The notes under the pieces: generated by a model | What the model saw: the letters and a program-made list of their open reading frames with translations, nothing else | Database searches by the model: none | What the model was told of the DNA's origin: nothing | Position numbers and translations under genes: made by a program | Part shown: positions 51,201 through 62,600 of the stretch, piece after piece | Numbering within the stretch: position 1 is the first letter of the stretch | Layout of the letters: each line of letters starts with the position of its first letter | Assembly (NCBI GenBank): GCA_025345505.1 | Contig: JANVCC010000130.1 | Location: 6,457,441-6,521,440, forward strand | DNA length: 64,000 nucleotides | Source of the DNA: Todiramphus chloris collaris | Lineage: Eukaryota > Chordata > Aves > Coraciiformes > Alcedinidae | Direction of reading: 5' to 3'

Positions 51201-54200
51201 GATACACACTGTTTTATAGGTAAGTTCTGATTATAACTCTGTAATCGAAGTCAAAAAGTTAAGATGGAAGTTTTTTGGGTTGGTTGCTTGTCTTTTGTTT
51301 TTTTTGTTTGTTTGTTTTTGTTGTTGTTGGTTTGTTTGTTTGTTTTTTTCCAAAATCTGAATTTTCCTCTACACATCACTTTGCATGTATAAACTAAAGG
51401 AAAACTGATAAATGTCAATTATTGCAGTGTGAATTGACTGAAGGGCTTTTGTTTGTCTGAGTGTAGGTTTTGTACTGCTGCTTCAGATGGGAAGTTAAGG
51501 CTATTTACTTCAGATCTGCAGGACAGGAATGAATTTCAGGTAAGAGCAGCTAAGCTAATATTTAAAAATTTAATTAGTCTTTAGTGAAGCCTAATCTTTA
51601 ACTTGGTATACTGTATGCTTAGTATACTGTATGAGATACAGGGTCTGTCACAGTTCAGTGCTGTCATCTTGGGAAAATCATTGTATTGTATTGTATATAG
51701 CTTTCCATCTTTAAAGTGAGAATAATTGTAGTTATCAGCTACACGATCTTTTGATTTATGTAACACTTTAACTAAATTGAGGAAAAGCAAGTAGAGACTT
51801 ATGAATCATTTGAAATACAAGTTCATAAAGAGAATGTTCTACAGATGAATTTCAAGTACCATGTTGAAAAAGGTTCCTTTATATAGACCTGTGAAATTTT
51901 ATGTGGTATTGGCTCTTGAACTGCTCTATAAGAAAAGCAAATTTAGCAGTTTCTCCTTCATGGGGAACTGGGAGTTGCAATTCAACTGCTCACTGCAGGA
52001 GGGCTGGTCTAGATGACCTTCAGAGGCCACTTCCAGCCCTAGCCATTCTATGATTTCAAGCAGTAGAATATTTAAAGAAAGAATACTGAATTTAGTACAC
52101 TACTGCATACAAGTATACTAAACATGCCCATAGGCTGTCACTTCTTTGTTTCTTAAGACAGAAATAAAGGAAGTGTCTACTTAAAATACAATTTCACTTC
52201 CTTTTCCTTCAGGGTAGATGGTAGTGTTCCTCAGCTAGCGCTATAAAAGAAGCCAGGTCTAAACGCAGTCTTTACTTTTATAAGCTGAAGATTGGTTTCT
52301 GGAGCTTTCTTTTGTTTGCAAGACATATCAACTCCTATGTCATTTGGATGTGTATGTATTCTTCAAAATTCTGCCTTTGAAACAATGTCCCAGTTTGATG
52401 GGGCAATATTCAGATCAAAATGTCCAGAATTGGGGGGTTTTGAGGTCTTGACCAAGAATAAGCAAGGTTAATTAATACTAAAGAATAAGGGGAGAAGGTT
52501 CCTTCTATTCTAGTGCTTTGGATTATGATGAAGCCTCTTTTGGTGAGAGTTATATATTGAGTAAAAAGTAGAAAATAATAGACTTTCATTTGTGATTTGG
52601 TAATTTGTATTAGTAAGACAACTATCATTTAGTTGTCATACAGAAATTAAGTGAATTGCAGAAGTCATTTATGTGGCGTAGTTATAATGGAATAAATAAA
52701 GGCATGGCATAAGAAGTAAAGATGGATGTTACTAAAAAACAGAGTGTCTTTTTCTTTATGAAATAGCAAAAAAAAAAAAAGTATGTTCTTTAAAGAAAAT
52801 ACCCTTAATTTCCTTCCTTCATGGTTGGTCTTCGTTGCCCAGGCAGTGGGATAACTGACATAGTTACAGTCAACTTTGGTGGCACCTCTCATATAATAAT
52901 TCTAAAAGTTTTTAATGCTGTTTTCTTGTGAGTTGATGTCTATTGTTCCTTGTTAAATTTATCTTTTATATACTACGTGCCAGTTTTAGGATATTGCCGA
53001 CAACAGGCTTTAATGTTGTGAATTGAATCTTTTAACTTTTTAGCAGAATGTAAAGTTATTTATACATCTATTGCAATTTGAGAAATTTATAGAACTTTTT
53101 GTAAGCACACAGAAGAAAGAATGGATGAAATAATTAAAAACAGTGCAGACAATGGATGTTTAGTAAGTGGAAATAATTAAACATCTGGAAATAATTAAAC
53201 TGATGAGGACGGAATAGTCAGAGGTACTATAGGCTCTATCCATCTAAATTCAGATATTTTTATTTATTTTGGATTAACAAGGGACCTGATGGAGACTCTG
53301 CTAAAATCAATGAGAAGTCTCTTGACTTCTGGGGACATTGATTCAAGCCATGGGTGAATGGTTTTTTCCCACATGTTTAATAAATATGAAAGCTGTTAAT
53401 TTTTTATTGGGGGTTAATTAATGATCAACAATTTTATGAGTTCTTACCAAAAATTGAATGTGACAGCTGTGATAATTCATAACTTTCATACTTCTTCCTG
53501 TCTCTACATCACCTGGTCCTTAGCAAAAGGTACTCTCCTATACATTCCAGAGTAGACTTCATGTCTACACCAGCTTTTGGACTCTTCACATTGTTAAAGG
53601 ATGCAGCACAGACTTAACACTAGGAGTTACCAACGGGATCTCCCGTTTTGCTCATTAGGAACTAATTGCTTCCAGATAAATAATGAGTATTATAATTTCA
53701 CGCAAACACAGCTTTGATACTTTTAACGTACAAGTTCAAATAAGCAAGTTTATTCTAAGGAAGAATTCTAGCAAGGTGTTTATTACTGAATTAGAAGGAG
53801 ATGACAAACAATGCACTTTTAAAATAACAGTAAGTTTGAATATCTCAAATGAGATGGGTATTTTTCTAGCTTATTACCAATGTGTGATCTGTGTTACAAC
53901 CAGAGATGCAAATGGGGCAACTCGGTAGCACAGTCTGCCGAGTGCTGTTTCCAGAATGGAATTTCTGTGATGGGTTATTGTTTTCCCAGTTTTGACAAGA
54001 ATTTTCTTCTGGTATCTGACCAACACAAATGACACTTTAAAACATGCACTTCTAATTTAGGGGAGTTTATTACACAGTAGCTTTGACTGGATGCCTGGAA
54101 ATAAATTTGAAATGCCACATTTACATTTCCATTAAGATAGCAATTTTTCATCTAAAAAGGTTCGTCAGAGAACTGATTCATCTACCCTTAAGACTTCTTT

Positions 54201-57200
54201 CTACACAAAATGCTCTGACTTGCAGTTATAAACTTTACTGCAAAACTATGTTCATTGCATAACACATCAGAATAATTTCTTATGATAGGTAGTGAGCACA
54301 GAGACCACAAAGCATGAATACAACAGGTGTTGGACATTAGACTGTGGTATTTACGCTGAACAGTTCCAGCTGTAAGTACTAGAAGTACAGAAGTTATTTT
54401 GCCCGAGAAGAAAACAAGCAATTACAATATTGTAATTATTCAACTCCATTTGATAGGAATAAGGTCCTCCAGTGTCTAATGTAGACAGAAGGATCATAGA
54501 ATTTGTTTTTTGTCAGCTGAAGGTATAATGGATGCTGCTTCATTTTTGACACTGCTAAAGATTGCTTGGTGCTTTTGTAATACAAATGAGAAGTCTTGAC
54601 TTGAATTTAAGAGTAAAGCTATTAGCTTTGTTTCTGCCAGCTCCATCACTGGAATTACCAGCTTAAGAACTTCATTAAGGATGTACTGAGACTGAGGAAA
54701 AAGTGAAACTCTCTATTGTTACTGGGTCAGGCTTGATCTAATTTTAAAAATAATCAGATACAGCTAAAAATATATTTTTACCTAATAGTGAGGAACCCCT
54801 TAGTGAAAAGGAAGAATGTGGGCTAGTGTGTTTATATTGGTAAAAATGTTGTCTTTGAGACTCTCTGGGATATTCTTTTGACAAATTGTGGAAAATGCCT
54901 TCTCTGGGTAATTGTCTTAATTTCTTATACCTGGACAATCATTGTACTACATACTACTTGTCAAGAAAAAAGGTAACACCTAACTCTGACTTAAAGTATT
55001 TGCAAAGTCTCAGATGTTCACAAATACTTGGTGAGCTATGCTGAGCTAACTTTCAGTAAAGTTTGATACAGTGGTTTCTTGGTAACAGTCAACTGATACT
55101 CATAAACCTGAGGTTGAACTCACAATGAACATGTGGAAGACTTTGATCCATTGTACAGTGCACACTCTACACATGGGATTTTCAGGAGAGGTACAAAATG
55201 TGCAAAGAAAGTTGAAGGAAGTATGTGATTACAGTCAAAATGTAATTTCTGAACATTTTGTCTTTTATAGTAAACAATTAGTATGTGTTGCTTCTGGAGG
55301 GACAGACAGAGTAATCTTACTCTGTTTTCCCAGTGGAAAAACTGTCTTGAGGTAATTACCAACAAGGAACTTGAAGCATACTGAGTTTTCCATTACTTTG
55401 TCAACACGACTAATCCAAAATTTATGGGTTGGATCAAGCCCAGAACAACAAACAAAAGGTAAAATATGACTGATGGATCTTCATGAAATCTTTTTCTTCT
55501 TCTGAGGTTTTCATTTGGAAATGAATTATGGCTTACTTCTCCTGCTTCGAATTTTGTTTAATAAAAAGCATATTTCATCAGAGTTGTGGAAGTAAAATGA
55601 GGCAGGATATTTGAATTCAGAATGCTGAAAATTTTCAAAAGACTTGGCATTTCTGTCTAAATAGTTTAGCATCATCTTAGGATGTATTAGTTCTAGTATA
55701 ATCCACTAGGTTATAATAAAATTATGAGCTATTGGAAAAAATTAGGTTGGCTGCTGAAAATGTTTCTATATTGAATTGATGAGGCATTCATAAAAATTTT
55801 AGAGAGGGGGATTTAGTTATTGTGCATGCATGAGATTTTTTTTTTTTATCAGTTCTGCATTCGTTCCTCAGAATAGCTACACTTAAGAGACTAAGAGAAC
55901 AGATTGTGCGTTTTCCTTTCAGAAAACTCTGGAACTGGTTGTTTTTATTTGACTTTGTTTTCCTTTGCAATCTCTCCATGTCGTGTTATGGGGAGGATAT
56001 TTTTGTCTCTTTTGATACCTTGCTGGGCAGAACAAGAGTGGCTTAATCAGTGGGACTCATGAGGATGGAATAGTCACAGATACATCCACACATGGACACT
56101 TGCCTGACTTAAAATTTTAAGTGAAATTTCCATCAGAAAGACCATGGATGTAGTTAATGAGAGAAAAATCATGTAAATCCTCAGATGAAGCAAACTGATA
56201 TCTTAATTAGCTACAGATTTTCTAATGAGACAAGAGATGATTTGTTCATACCTAGCCCTCATGTGAATGAATTTGAGTGTACTTTAAAATCTGACTGGAC
56301 CCTAAATGAGATGAGGTTTGTATGGGTGCTTAATGCTAAATGTGTCTAAGCTCTTTAACGTAGGTTTTTGAGGGTACTGTAAACTTCAACAGGTTACTGA
56401 TGTCTGTAGATAAGTAGAAAACTCCTAATAGAATTTTTGATGGAAAAAAAAAAGGTGTCTTGATCTTATGGCCAAGTGTAGTGGGTCTGTCTGAGCTGCT
56501 TTTCCCCATCCACCCCTCACACTGCAGCACTGGGCGCTGGGGGGTGTTGATAACACACCCGTGTTATGACTGCCAGTGCTCACACAGCACCAGGGGCTGG
56601 GGGGGCAAGTGGGGTACAGCTGACTTGAGCTGACCAGTGGGATATTCCATACCATATGGCGTTAGCTCAGCTATAAAGGGAGAGGGCAGGAGGAGGATGG
56701 AGGGGCATTCGGCTTGTCCTCTGAGTAACTGATACATGCTCCTGGAGCCCTGCTTCCTGGACTCGGCCTGACATCGCCTGTGGACAGGAAGTAGAAAATA
56801 ACATCTTATCTATCGTAACCCTCTTTGCGTCTTATTCTCTCCCTGCGTTCCATGCTGACAGAGGTTTGGGGGAGTGATAAAAGGGCTTGGTGGGCACCTG
56901 GTGCCCAGCCAGGGTAAACCCAACACGCCAAGATAGATGAAAAGCCTTTGAAATACATAAACATTTTGTAACTTAATTTTTACTAAACCTGGAATTTTGC
57001 TTTTTTCAGAAGAGCTATGCTGCTAAGTTAGTTTTTGTTACAGATAAGTTATCCTCAGTACCTTAAAATAATAATGTCATGATTAAGAAGCATCAGACAA
57101 GAACAGTAACATAGTAACAAGGTTCCCTTTGCAATTACTTCATGCTTTCTGATACAACTATAAATGTTTGCTTTTGATTGACAGTTCACATGTACATTCA

Positions 57201-58159
57201 CACCATGAGTGCTTGTATCATATTATTTGAGAATTGATCATCTATTAATTCACAGTAAAAGAAGAGCATACACAATATCCCATTTTCTTTCCTCTTCAGC
57301 CAACAGCATATGAAGCAGATAGCACAAAGCATCGTTCTCTGTTCTTCTCAAATGCTTATTAGAAATTGTGCTTAATTGCTAAGGTGTTGTATGACTTGCT
57401 TGGGTGGTTGTTCCTCATCTTTGTTTTTATTAGTCTTCACTATGTGTTGTCTTCTGTTTCATCTTCTTTCACTGAGATTTCTCACTGTTTTTAATAAAGG
57501 CAGCCTTTTGGTCTGCCATCATCAGTGGATGTATCCTATTAGGCTGTATGCTGACTGCTTGGAAAAGGGTATATACTGGACAAGTTGTTGGTTTATTGTT
57601 TCATCAGGAAAAACTCTTGCTGCTTGCAGGAACCCCTCATAAAAACCTCTATTCAGAGATAAGTGTTACCTACCAGTAATTAGAGTTCTTTAAGATATGT
57701 GGAGCATGCATGCACTTCCTGCTTGTTCTCCTCTTTCTGAGATTTATCTTCTGCCTTCACAATTAAGAGTGATTCTAGTGTGATTCACTGATCTCTTTCA
57801 GTCAGATGAAAGCATCAAGATGAACTCTGCGATAACTACAAGGAATAGTGTGGGTCTTTTCACCTACAATATGAATGTACACACGAATTAGATATTTTAA
57901 AGAACTCTAGTTACTGATAAATACTTTTCTTACCTTCCATGTAAAATGATAGCTTTATCTTAACACTCATACATCTTTCCTGTAGTGGGTCTATTAAATA
58001 CATTGTCAAGGGGTGGAACAGTCAACTCTGAGGTAAAAGGTATTTCTTTTTTTCTGGTTGACAGACATTCGATGGCCACTCAGATTACATTAATGATCTG
58101 GTGTTTGCTCCCAAAGAAGGTCAAGAAGTTGCAAGTGTAAGTGATGATCACACCTGCAG
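48105..58159 (+). CDS. NUP37: Nucleoporin Nup37, 5' part (four coding exons; 3' part beyond the window)
   Basis: NUP37 is a WD40 beta-propeller subunit of the Nup107-160 (Y) complex, the structural scaffold of the nuclear pore, which also works at kinetochores. The visible CDS is the join of 48105-48260, 50281-50405, 51467-51539 and 58065-58159: 149 whole codons plus two bases of the next, against 326 residues in human as I recall it. It starts MKQDSTRNTTYTVDCEDYVH and continues NLIAYGGNN-like SLIAYGGNNCVVVGTC, YKTLRTFHHGIRVDAIAWSP, LFTSDLQDRNEFQ, DGHSDYINDLVFAPKEGQE and VASVSDDHTC. The last two blocks form a classic WD-repeat GH...D core. The human order and wording agree throughout. The next exon should begin IWNLEG; I could not find it before 64000, so intron 5 runs off the edge. 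The gene shares its promoter with PARPBP. Confidence 0.97.
48261..50280 (+). other. NUP37 intron 2
   Basis: A 2-kb intron holding the CR1 fragment at 48506-48790, otherwise AT-rich and featureless. Confidence 0.85.
48506..48790 (-). mobile_element. CR1 LINE 3' fragment in NUP37 intron 2
   Basis: GGTTTGGGTTGGAAGGAGCC, GATCATCTAGTCCAACC, CACTAGACCAGGTTGCTCAA, TCTCTGGGCAACCTGTTCCA and TCTTTCAGTTTAAAA follow the reverse-complement CR1 consensus order closely. It is the least diverged CR1 copy in the window apart from the one at 59.1 kb. It begins about 245 bp after NUP37 exon 2 and is antisense to the gene. Confidence 0.93.
50281..50405 (+). CDS. NUP37: NUP37 exon 3
   Basis: This exon is 125 nt, with acceptor AATATTTCTACAG|GAG and donor ATAAG|GTATTT; it leaves two bases into an Arg codon. 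It encodes EEDAEVEGMQYKTLRTFHHG, IRVDAIAWSPETRLDALPPQ and I, matching human EEEADVEGIQYKTLRTFHHG and VRVDGIAWSPETRLDSLPPV. Confidence 0.96.
50581..50690. repeat. T-rich / (TTG)n low-complexity region
   Basis: T-runs interrupted by GTTGTTG, in two blocks (about 50581-50630 and 50675-50690), in NUP37 intron 3. Confidence 0.7.
51271..51348. repeat. (GTTT)n low-complexity tract
   Basis: Repeated TTTG/GTTT and TTGTTG units in NUP37 intron 3, ending about 120 bp before exon 4. Confidence 0.75.
51467..51539 (+). CDS. NUP37: NUP37 exon 4
   Basis: This short exon is 73 nt, with acceptor TCTGAGTGTAG|GTT (its first base completes Arg) and donor TTTCAG|GTAAGA. It encodes FCTAASDGKLRLFTSDLQDR and NEFQ. 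Human has FCTSAADMKIRLFTSDLQDK and NEYK. Confidence 0.95.
51990..52056 (+). mobile_element. CR1 tail remnant
   Basis: GGGCTGGTCTAGATGACCTT, GGCCACTTCCAGCCC and CCATTCTATGATTTC are the sense-strand CR1 3' terminus, only about 65 bp long. It may extend somewhat upstream in degraded form. Confidence 0.75.
53168..53200. repeat. Short tandem duplication, 18-bp period
   Basis: TGGAAATAATTAAAC is repeated twice with the spacer ATC between copies. It lies in NUP37 intron 4. Confidence 0.7.
56477..56927 (+). mobile_element. Solo LTR, 451 bp, with 5-bp target-site duplication (fossil)
   Basis: A discrete GC-richer block begins TGTAGTGGGTC and ends CCAGGGTAAACCCAACACG. It is flanked by the direct repeat CCAAG at 56472-56476 and 56928-56932, as expected for ERVL-type insertion. 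Inside are a TATA-like GCTATAAAGGGAG and a downstream CATCTTATC...CTTATTCTCT tract. The 3' 40 bp resemble the end of the LTR at 35680-36730 (GTGGGCACCTGG..CCAGCCAGGGT), so the two belong to related lineages. No internal retroviral region is present. It lies in NUP37 intron 4 in the gene's orientation. Confidence 0.82.
57664..57925. mobile_element. Ancient MITE-like element with terminal inverted repeats
   Basis: Inverted repeats of 25 nt at 57674-57698 and 57892-57916 match at 23 positions (core TAGAGTTCTTTAA against TTAAAGAACTCTA). They bound about 260 bp with no coding capacity. The left end continues outward as GTTACCTACC. This arrangement (GTTAC..ACC.GTAA....GTTCTT..AGAT.TG ends) recalls the MITE-like Chompy/Harbinger-type repeats described in crocodilians and turtles; that link is from memory. 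Edges and any target duplication are uncertain. It lies in NUP37 intron 4, about 140 bp before exon 5. Confidence 0.55.
58065..58159 (+). CDS. NUP37: NUP37 exon 5
   Basis: This exon is 95 nt, with acceptor TTCTGGTTGACAG|ACA and donor TGCAG|GTATGT; it leaves two bases into the Arg codon of the DHTCR|IWN junction. It encodes TFDGHSDYINDLVFAPKEGQ and EVASVSDDHTC. Human has VLEGHTDFINGLVFDPKEGQ and EIASVSDDHTC. Confidence 0.96.
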
Positions 58160-58275
58160 GTATGTATTTTGTTCAAAACATTACTGAAATAATAAGTGGT
58201 TAGCTTTTTCTGCGTGTGTATGCTTTATATGCTTGTTTAATTAAGCATGCATTTGTTTATTTTCAGTGTGCCTTG

Positions 58276-58305
58276 ATATACCACTAACAAGAGTTAGTGG
58301 TATAT
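58276..58305. repeat. Perfect 13-bp inverted repeat, 4-nt loop
   Basis: ATATACCACTAAC (58276-58288) and GTTAGTGGTATAT (58293-58305) are exact reverse complements around the loop AAGA. The hairpin starts 117 nt after the NUP37 exon 5 donor. Confidence 0.85.
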
Positions 58306-59092
58306 AACAAATATAACAAGTGGACTACTTTTAACTAGGTCATGGTCTGGCTATTTATTGTGACTTGTGGGTTGTGCTTTTTCAAAGTAGCATTTTGAAC
58401 TAACTAGATACAATGTGAAGAAAAATGTTCTGTCTTGGAATTGCATACACTAGGATTTCCTCTGCTGGGACAAGAATAAAAAGCACGAGAATAGGAGAGA
58501 GAAGACATGCATAGCTCAGCACTGAACTCTACAGACCTTGTCTATCCATTCTGTCAAAAGATGAGTCAAGTTTGAAACCAGTATATGTATGTGAACTTTT
58601 CCACTTCCCACCTTCTAGTAAGGCTAATAAATATGGGTATTACATAGCCTAAGGACAGTACTGTATGGTACTAGTATTAATACAGTGGTACTGGCAGCTC
58701 ATAATACCATGATTATAGTGGCTTCAAGACCATGTATTTAGTTATTTGTGACTGGAAGTAAAAGAGAAACATGGCTAAATACTTTGAAAAATGCTGGTTA
58801 AGGTTTTGTAGTACAGGAGTTTTTCCTTATCAAAAGGTCTCCCATCCTCCTCTGATAACAGTGCTCATGAATCTATAAAGCTACTATTCTTATCCCTCCA
58901 GTGCAGCTGACCCTTAGAGATCAGGAGGGCAGCTATGCAGGCTTGGCAAGAGACCTGAGAAAGCATCGTCTTTGACTTTTCTTTGTAATAGCTGTGATAA
59001 TTCAAAACTTGTCTAGATTAAGGAACTGTTTCAGGGATTGGTTTTTTGTCTGACTGTGTGAATTATATAAATTTTTGCAGTTACCACCGTAT

Positions 59093-59600
59093 CATAGAAT
59101 AGTTTTGGCTGGAAGAGACCTTCAAGATCATCAAGTCCAACCTTACTCCTATCCCTATCAAAACCACTAAACCATGTCCCTAAGAACAACATCCAACCAG
59201 CTGTTAAACGCTTCCAGGGATGGTGACTCTACCACCTCCCTGGGCAGGCCATTCCAATGCCTGACAACCCTTGCTGTAAAGAAATGCTTCCTAATATCCA
59301 GCCTGAACCAACCCTGGTTCAACTTCAGGCCGTTTCCTCTTGTTCTATCACTTGTCACCAGGGAGGACAGAACAACTCCCGCCTCACTACAGCTTCCCTT
59401 CAGGTAGCTGTAGAGGGCAATAAGGTCTCCCCTCAGCCTTCTTTTCTCAAGGCTAAACAGCCCCAGACTCTTCAGCCTTTCCTCATAAGAGACACGCTCC
59501 AAACCCTTTACTAGCTTGGTAGCCCACCTCTGTACCCTCTCCAGCACCTCAGCATCCCTGTAGAGAGGGGCCCAAAACTGGACACAGTATTCAAAGCATC
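59093..59600 (-). mobile_element. CR1 LINE 3' fragment with ORF2 C-terminus
   Basis: On the - strand a 126-codon open stretch (59547-59167) reads like the C-terminal tail of CR1 ORF2: [60 protein letters not shown], then [17 protein letters not shown]. It is followed by the 3' UTR and a tail reading out as CATAGAATAG. The open frame and low divergence make it the youngest-looking CR1 copy here. It is 5' truncated and carries no reverse transcriptase catalytic core. It lies in NUP37 intron 5, antisense to the gene. Confidence 0.93.
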
Positions 59601-62600
59601 AATTCCTGTATAAATGATTGTGTAGACACTTGCGGGAAGGAAAGTAATTTTTCATTTGAGCCATCTTCTACCTGCTAAAAGAAGGGAATAGCTCTTAGAA
59701 TGATTACTCTGTGTATGAGATTTTGTAAGGGGTAGATCATCAACTGTTATAAATCACCATTTAGTAGGTTCAGTTGAGCTACTCTGACCTACATAAATAG
59801 AAAATCTAAAAGGCCTGTGATTTTAACACCCCTAGGGAGCTCAGAAATACCACTTTGAGCAGTAGGCAGATTTTCCATAGACACCCTGTCCATATTTCAC
59901 AAAAAATCATTAGGAATAAATAGTAGAAATGTATGACTTATTTGTAGCTTGTTCTGATTTATTTCCTATCCTTGATTTCTTCATTAAATCTAAAGTAATG
60001 TGGGCTTATTCAGCAAAACACTGGTTTTATGAGTACCCTTTTTTTATGTTTACTTTATGGAATGCTCAGTTTTCCAAGGATGAAAGAGAACTTGTTTAAA
60101 ACCAGTAGTCTAATTGATACTAAATTAAAAGGAAATAAAAATAATGTAATTACTGTATGCTATCAAGATTTCAACTTAGAAACTCTTAAGATATTTTATG
60201 CAGTAAACCATAAAGTCTTTGGTTAAAAGCCATGGGAAATAAGTAGGACTTTTTTTTGGCTACTTAAGTTCTTATTTTTCCATTCATGCATGTGGAGCAT
60301 GAAGACTCTTTTTTATTGAATTAAAAGGTTACACTTTCAAAACTAATGGAAAATGCATTCCTTGGGACTTACCAAAATCATTCCTTACTTACTGTGTAAT
60401 TTGCTTCAACAGCAATGTAAGAGGAATAACTTCTGTCTGCAGTGTTTCTACCCTGAAGTTTTTCTCAAGATGCATCATCTGTTAATACCTTTGGAATAAA
60501 CTTCTAGAACAATTAGTACAAGAACATGAAGTTTGGAGTGTTTGGGTATTGTTCTAGTTGAGTTTCGCTTTTAAGTCTTAATACAGTGTCTTCACATGTA
60601 CAGAATATATACAAACATGTTTAGATCTTCCCTCGTTTTCACTCAGTAATACATTTAGCAGAGCTCTCCAAGGAAAAAAAAAAAATTCAGTTTTCATGCA
60701 CTAAACAATCTTACAACAAGCTGCTGCAGTAGTGACATCTTGGAGCTGGGTTCAGGCAGTTTGGTTGGAAGACAGACAGTGTAAGTCAGATACTTACATT
60801 CAATGTTCTTGCCTTTAAATTGCTGCTATGTCATTCAGGAATTCTTGTTTCTTTCACGCAGTCTTTGTTGGCCTAGTTGGTCTCACAGCAAAAGACTCTG
60901 CCAGCTGTGAAGGAAAGCTGAATTAAAAATACTGTTGCATAAAAATAACTGCAGTAGCCATCTGTGTTATGCAGTTGGGAATAAAAGTGTTATGTGTACT
61001 CATAGACAAGTGCAGAGGTGTTGGTAGGCAAATATGCTGTAGGCTTTAATAACCTCGTGTCTCCCTACGCTGAGAATCTCAAAACTAATACAACTCTAAA
61101 AAGAATTGCTTTTCTGAAAGAAGACACCTTTGGAAGGCTCTTAAAACCCACTGTATTGCAGTTACTCATAACTGTATTTATATTAAAGATCAGAATTCCT
61201 GTAGCTAAAAATTACATCTGTAAAGTTCATTGAAACATTCAAATCCTGGGTCCTAAATATTGTATATTGCTTCCTTGCTTTTGTCCTAAGGATGGTTATG
61301 TTCCAAGATGGATGAAGCTGTTCATAAGCATATAGGTAATTTATATCTTTGGTAAGATACAGTAATTTTCATATTTTGCTGTTTCACTTTTTTACATGTT
61401 TCATAATTGCTTTACTCTTTCTTAAAAAAATTGAAAAAGCAAGTAAGGTTTATTTTATAGTTTGATTCTAAATAAAATCGTAAAGGATGAGCAAAGGAAA
61501 TAGCTATTGTAACTGTTAAATAAAAAATTGTCTCCGTTTTATTTCTAAGCCATATGTATTAACATATTGAGTACAATTAAAGTAAAAATAAATAAAAATA
61601 AATATCTTGTGTATACAGTAAATTCAAGCTTAGGATATTGGTACATTTTCCTGAAACCTAAACTTGCTCACGGCACAAAATAAATTACCTCTTAGACTGA
61701 ATCTAATTGTTATCCTTCAAATCTCTTTGTTTTTTCCTGATGACCTACCTTTCATATCTCAGTTTCGAAATTATATATAACATTTGTGCAATTAACTTGC
61801 TTGTTCATAGCTTGCTATCTTAACAGCATACTTAATGAATAAGAAAAAATCTTTTATGATAGCTTTAAGGAATATTTCATTTAATTCCTTAAAATTGTAA
61901 AGCATTATAGACTTCTTGAACATGCATGTCCCACTTTGCTAATGAGAACTGTGTGTGCAGCACCCTGTGTGCCACTCTTCAACCAAAAAAAAAAAAAATT
62001 ATTGCTGGCTTCTCCATTATGATTTTTAAAGACAATATAGGAGGCTGCAGGGATTCAGATGTACAAATCATTTTGTTCTAATACTTAATGAAGCCTCTGT
62101 AAAAAGAACTTAAGAAATGTTTGGAAAACAGCACGAGCTTAACAGACACCCCTCTGCTGTTGGTAGGGGTTTTTTTGCATTATTTCATGCAAAATACCAT
62201 CCTGGTAAAAAACAGTAGTCTCATATGCATACTGAAAAATAACCTCTGACTGTCGAAAGGTTAATTCAATTTGATGATGCCTTGTACTCCATCCTCATAT
62301 TGAATTGAAAGATCTCGGACTGTGTCAGGATCCTAATAATGGCAGCAATGACAGTGTCTTGGAATCATTAAGTGCTGGATTGGCTTGTATTTAAAGCTGA
62401 AAAGGACTCATCCATCCCTCCCTCTCCCTCCCCCTCCCTTTTTTCTTATTTTTATTATTCCTTAAACTAAATCATCTTCCTCTGTTTTTGTGTATGCACA
62501 GTTGACTTACATTCACAGATAAAGTGGAAGATACTTGCTCTTGGATTCCTTTCTGAGTTCTGTTCAGTTACTTATGCCATGAGTTATGTTGTTTCATAGG

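Larger units (their letters stand above)
50406..51466 (+). other. NUP37 intron 3
   Basis: A 1.06-kb intron dominated by the two T/G-rich simple tracts; nothing else seen. Confidence 0.85.
51540..58064 (+). other. NUP37 intron 4
   Basis: A 6.5-kb intron with the CR1 tail at 51990, the 18-bp duplication at 53168, the solo LTR at 56477-56927 and the MITE-like element at 57664-57925. No other exon recognised. Confidence 0.85.

Noticed and set aside
55120-55365. Overlapping 76- and 81-codon frames in NUP37 intron 4 (one ends VCVASGGTDRVILLCFPSGK, WD-like at a glance)
   Set aside because: The apparent WD flavour does not match NUP37, whose exon 4 to exon 5 junction is already continuous. Frames on both strands overlap.
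62404-62440. CCCTCC-rich run as a possible G-quadruplex on the - strand
   Set aside because: C-runs are short (mostly three or fewer before interruption by T) and isolated; ordinary pyrimidine-rich simple sequence.
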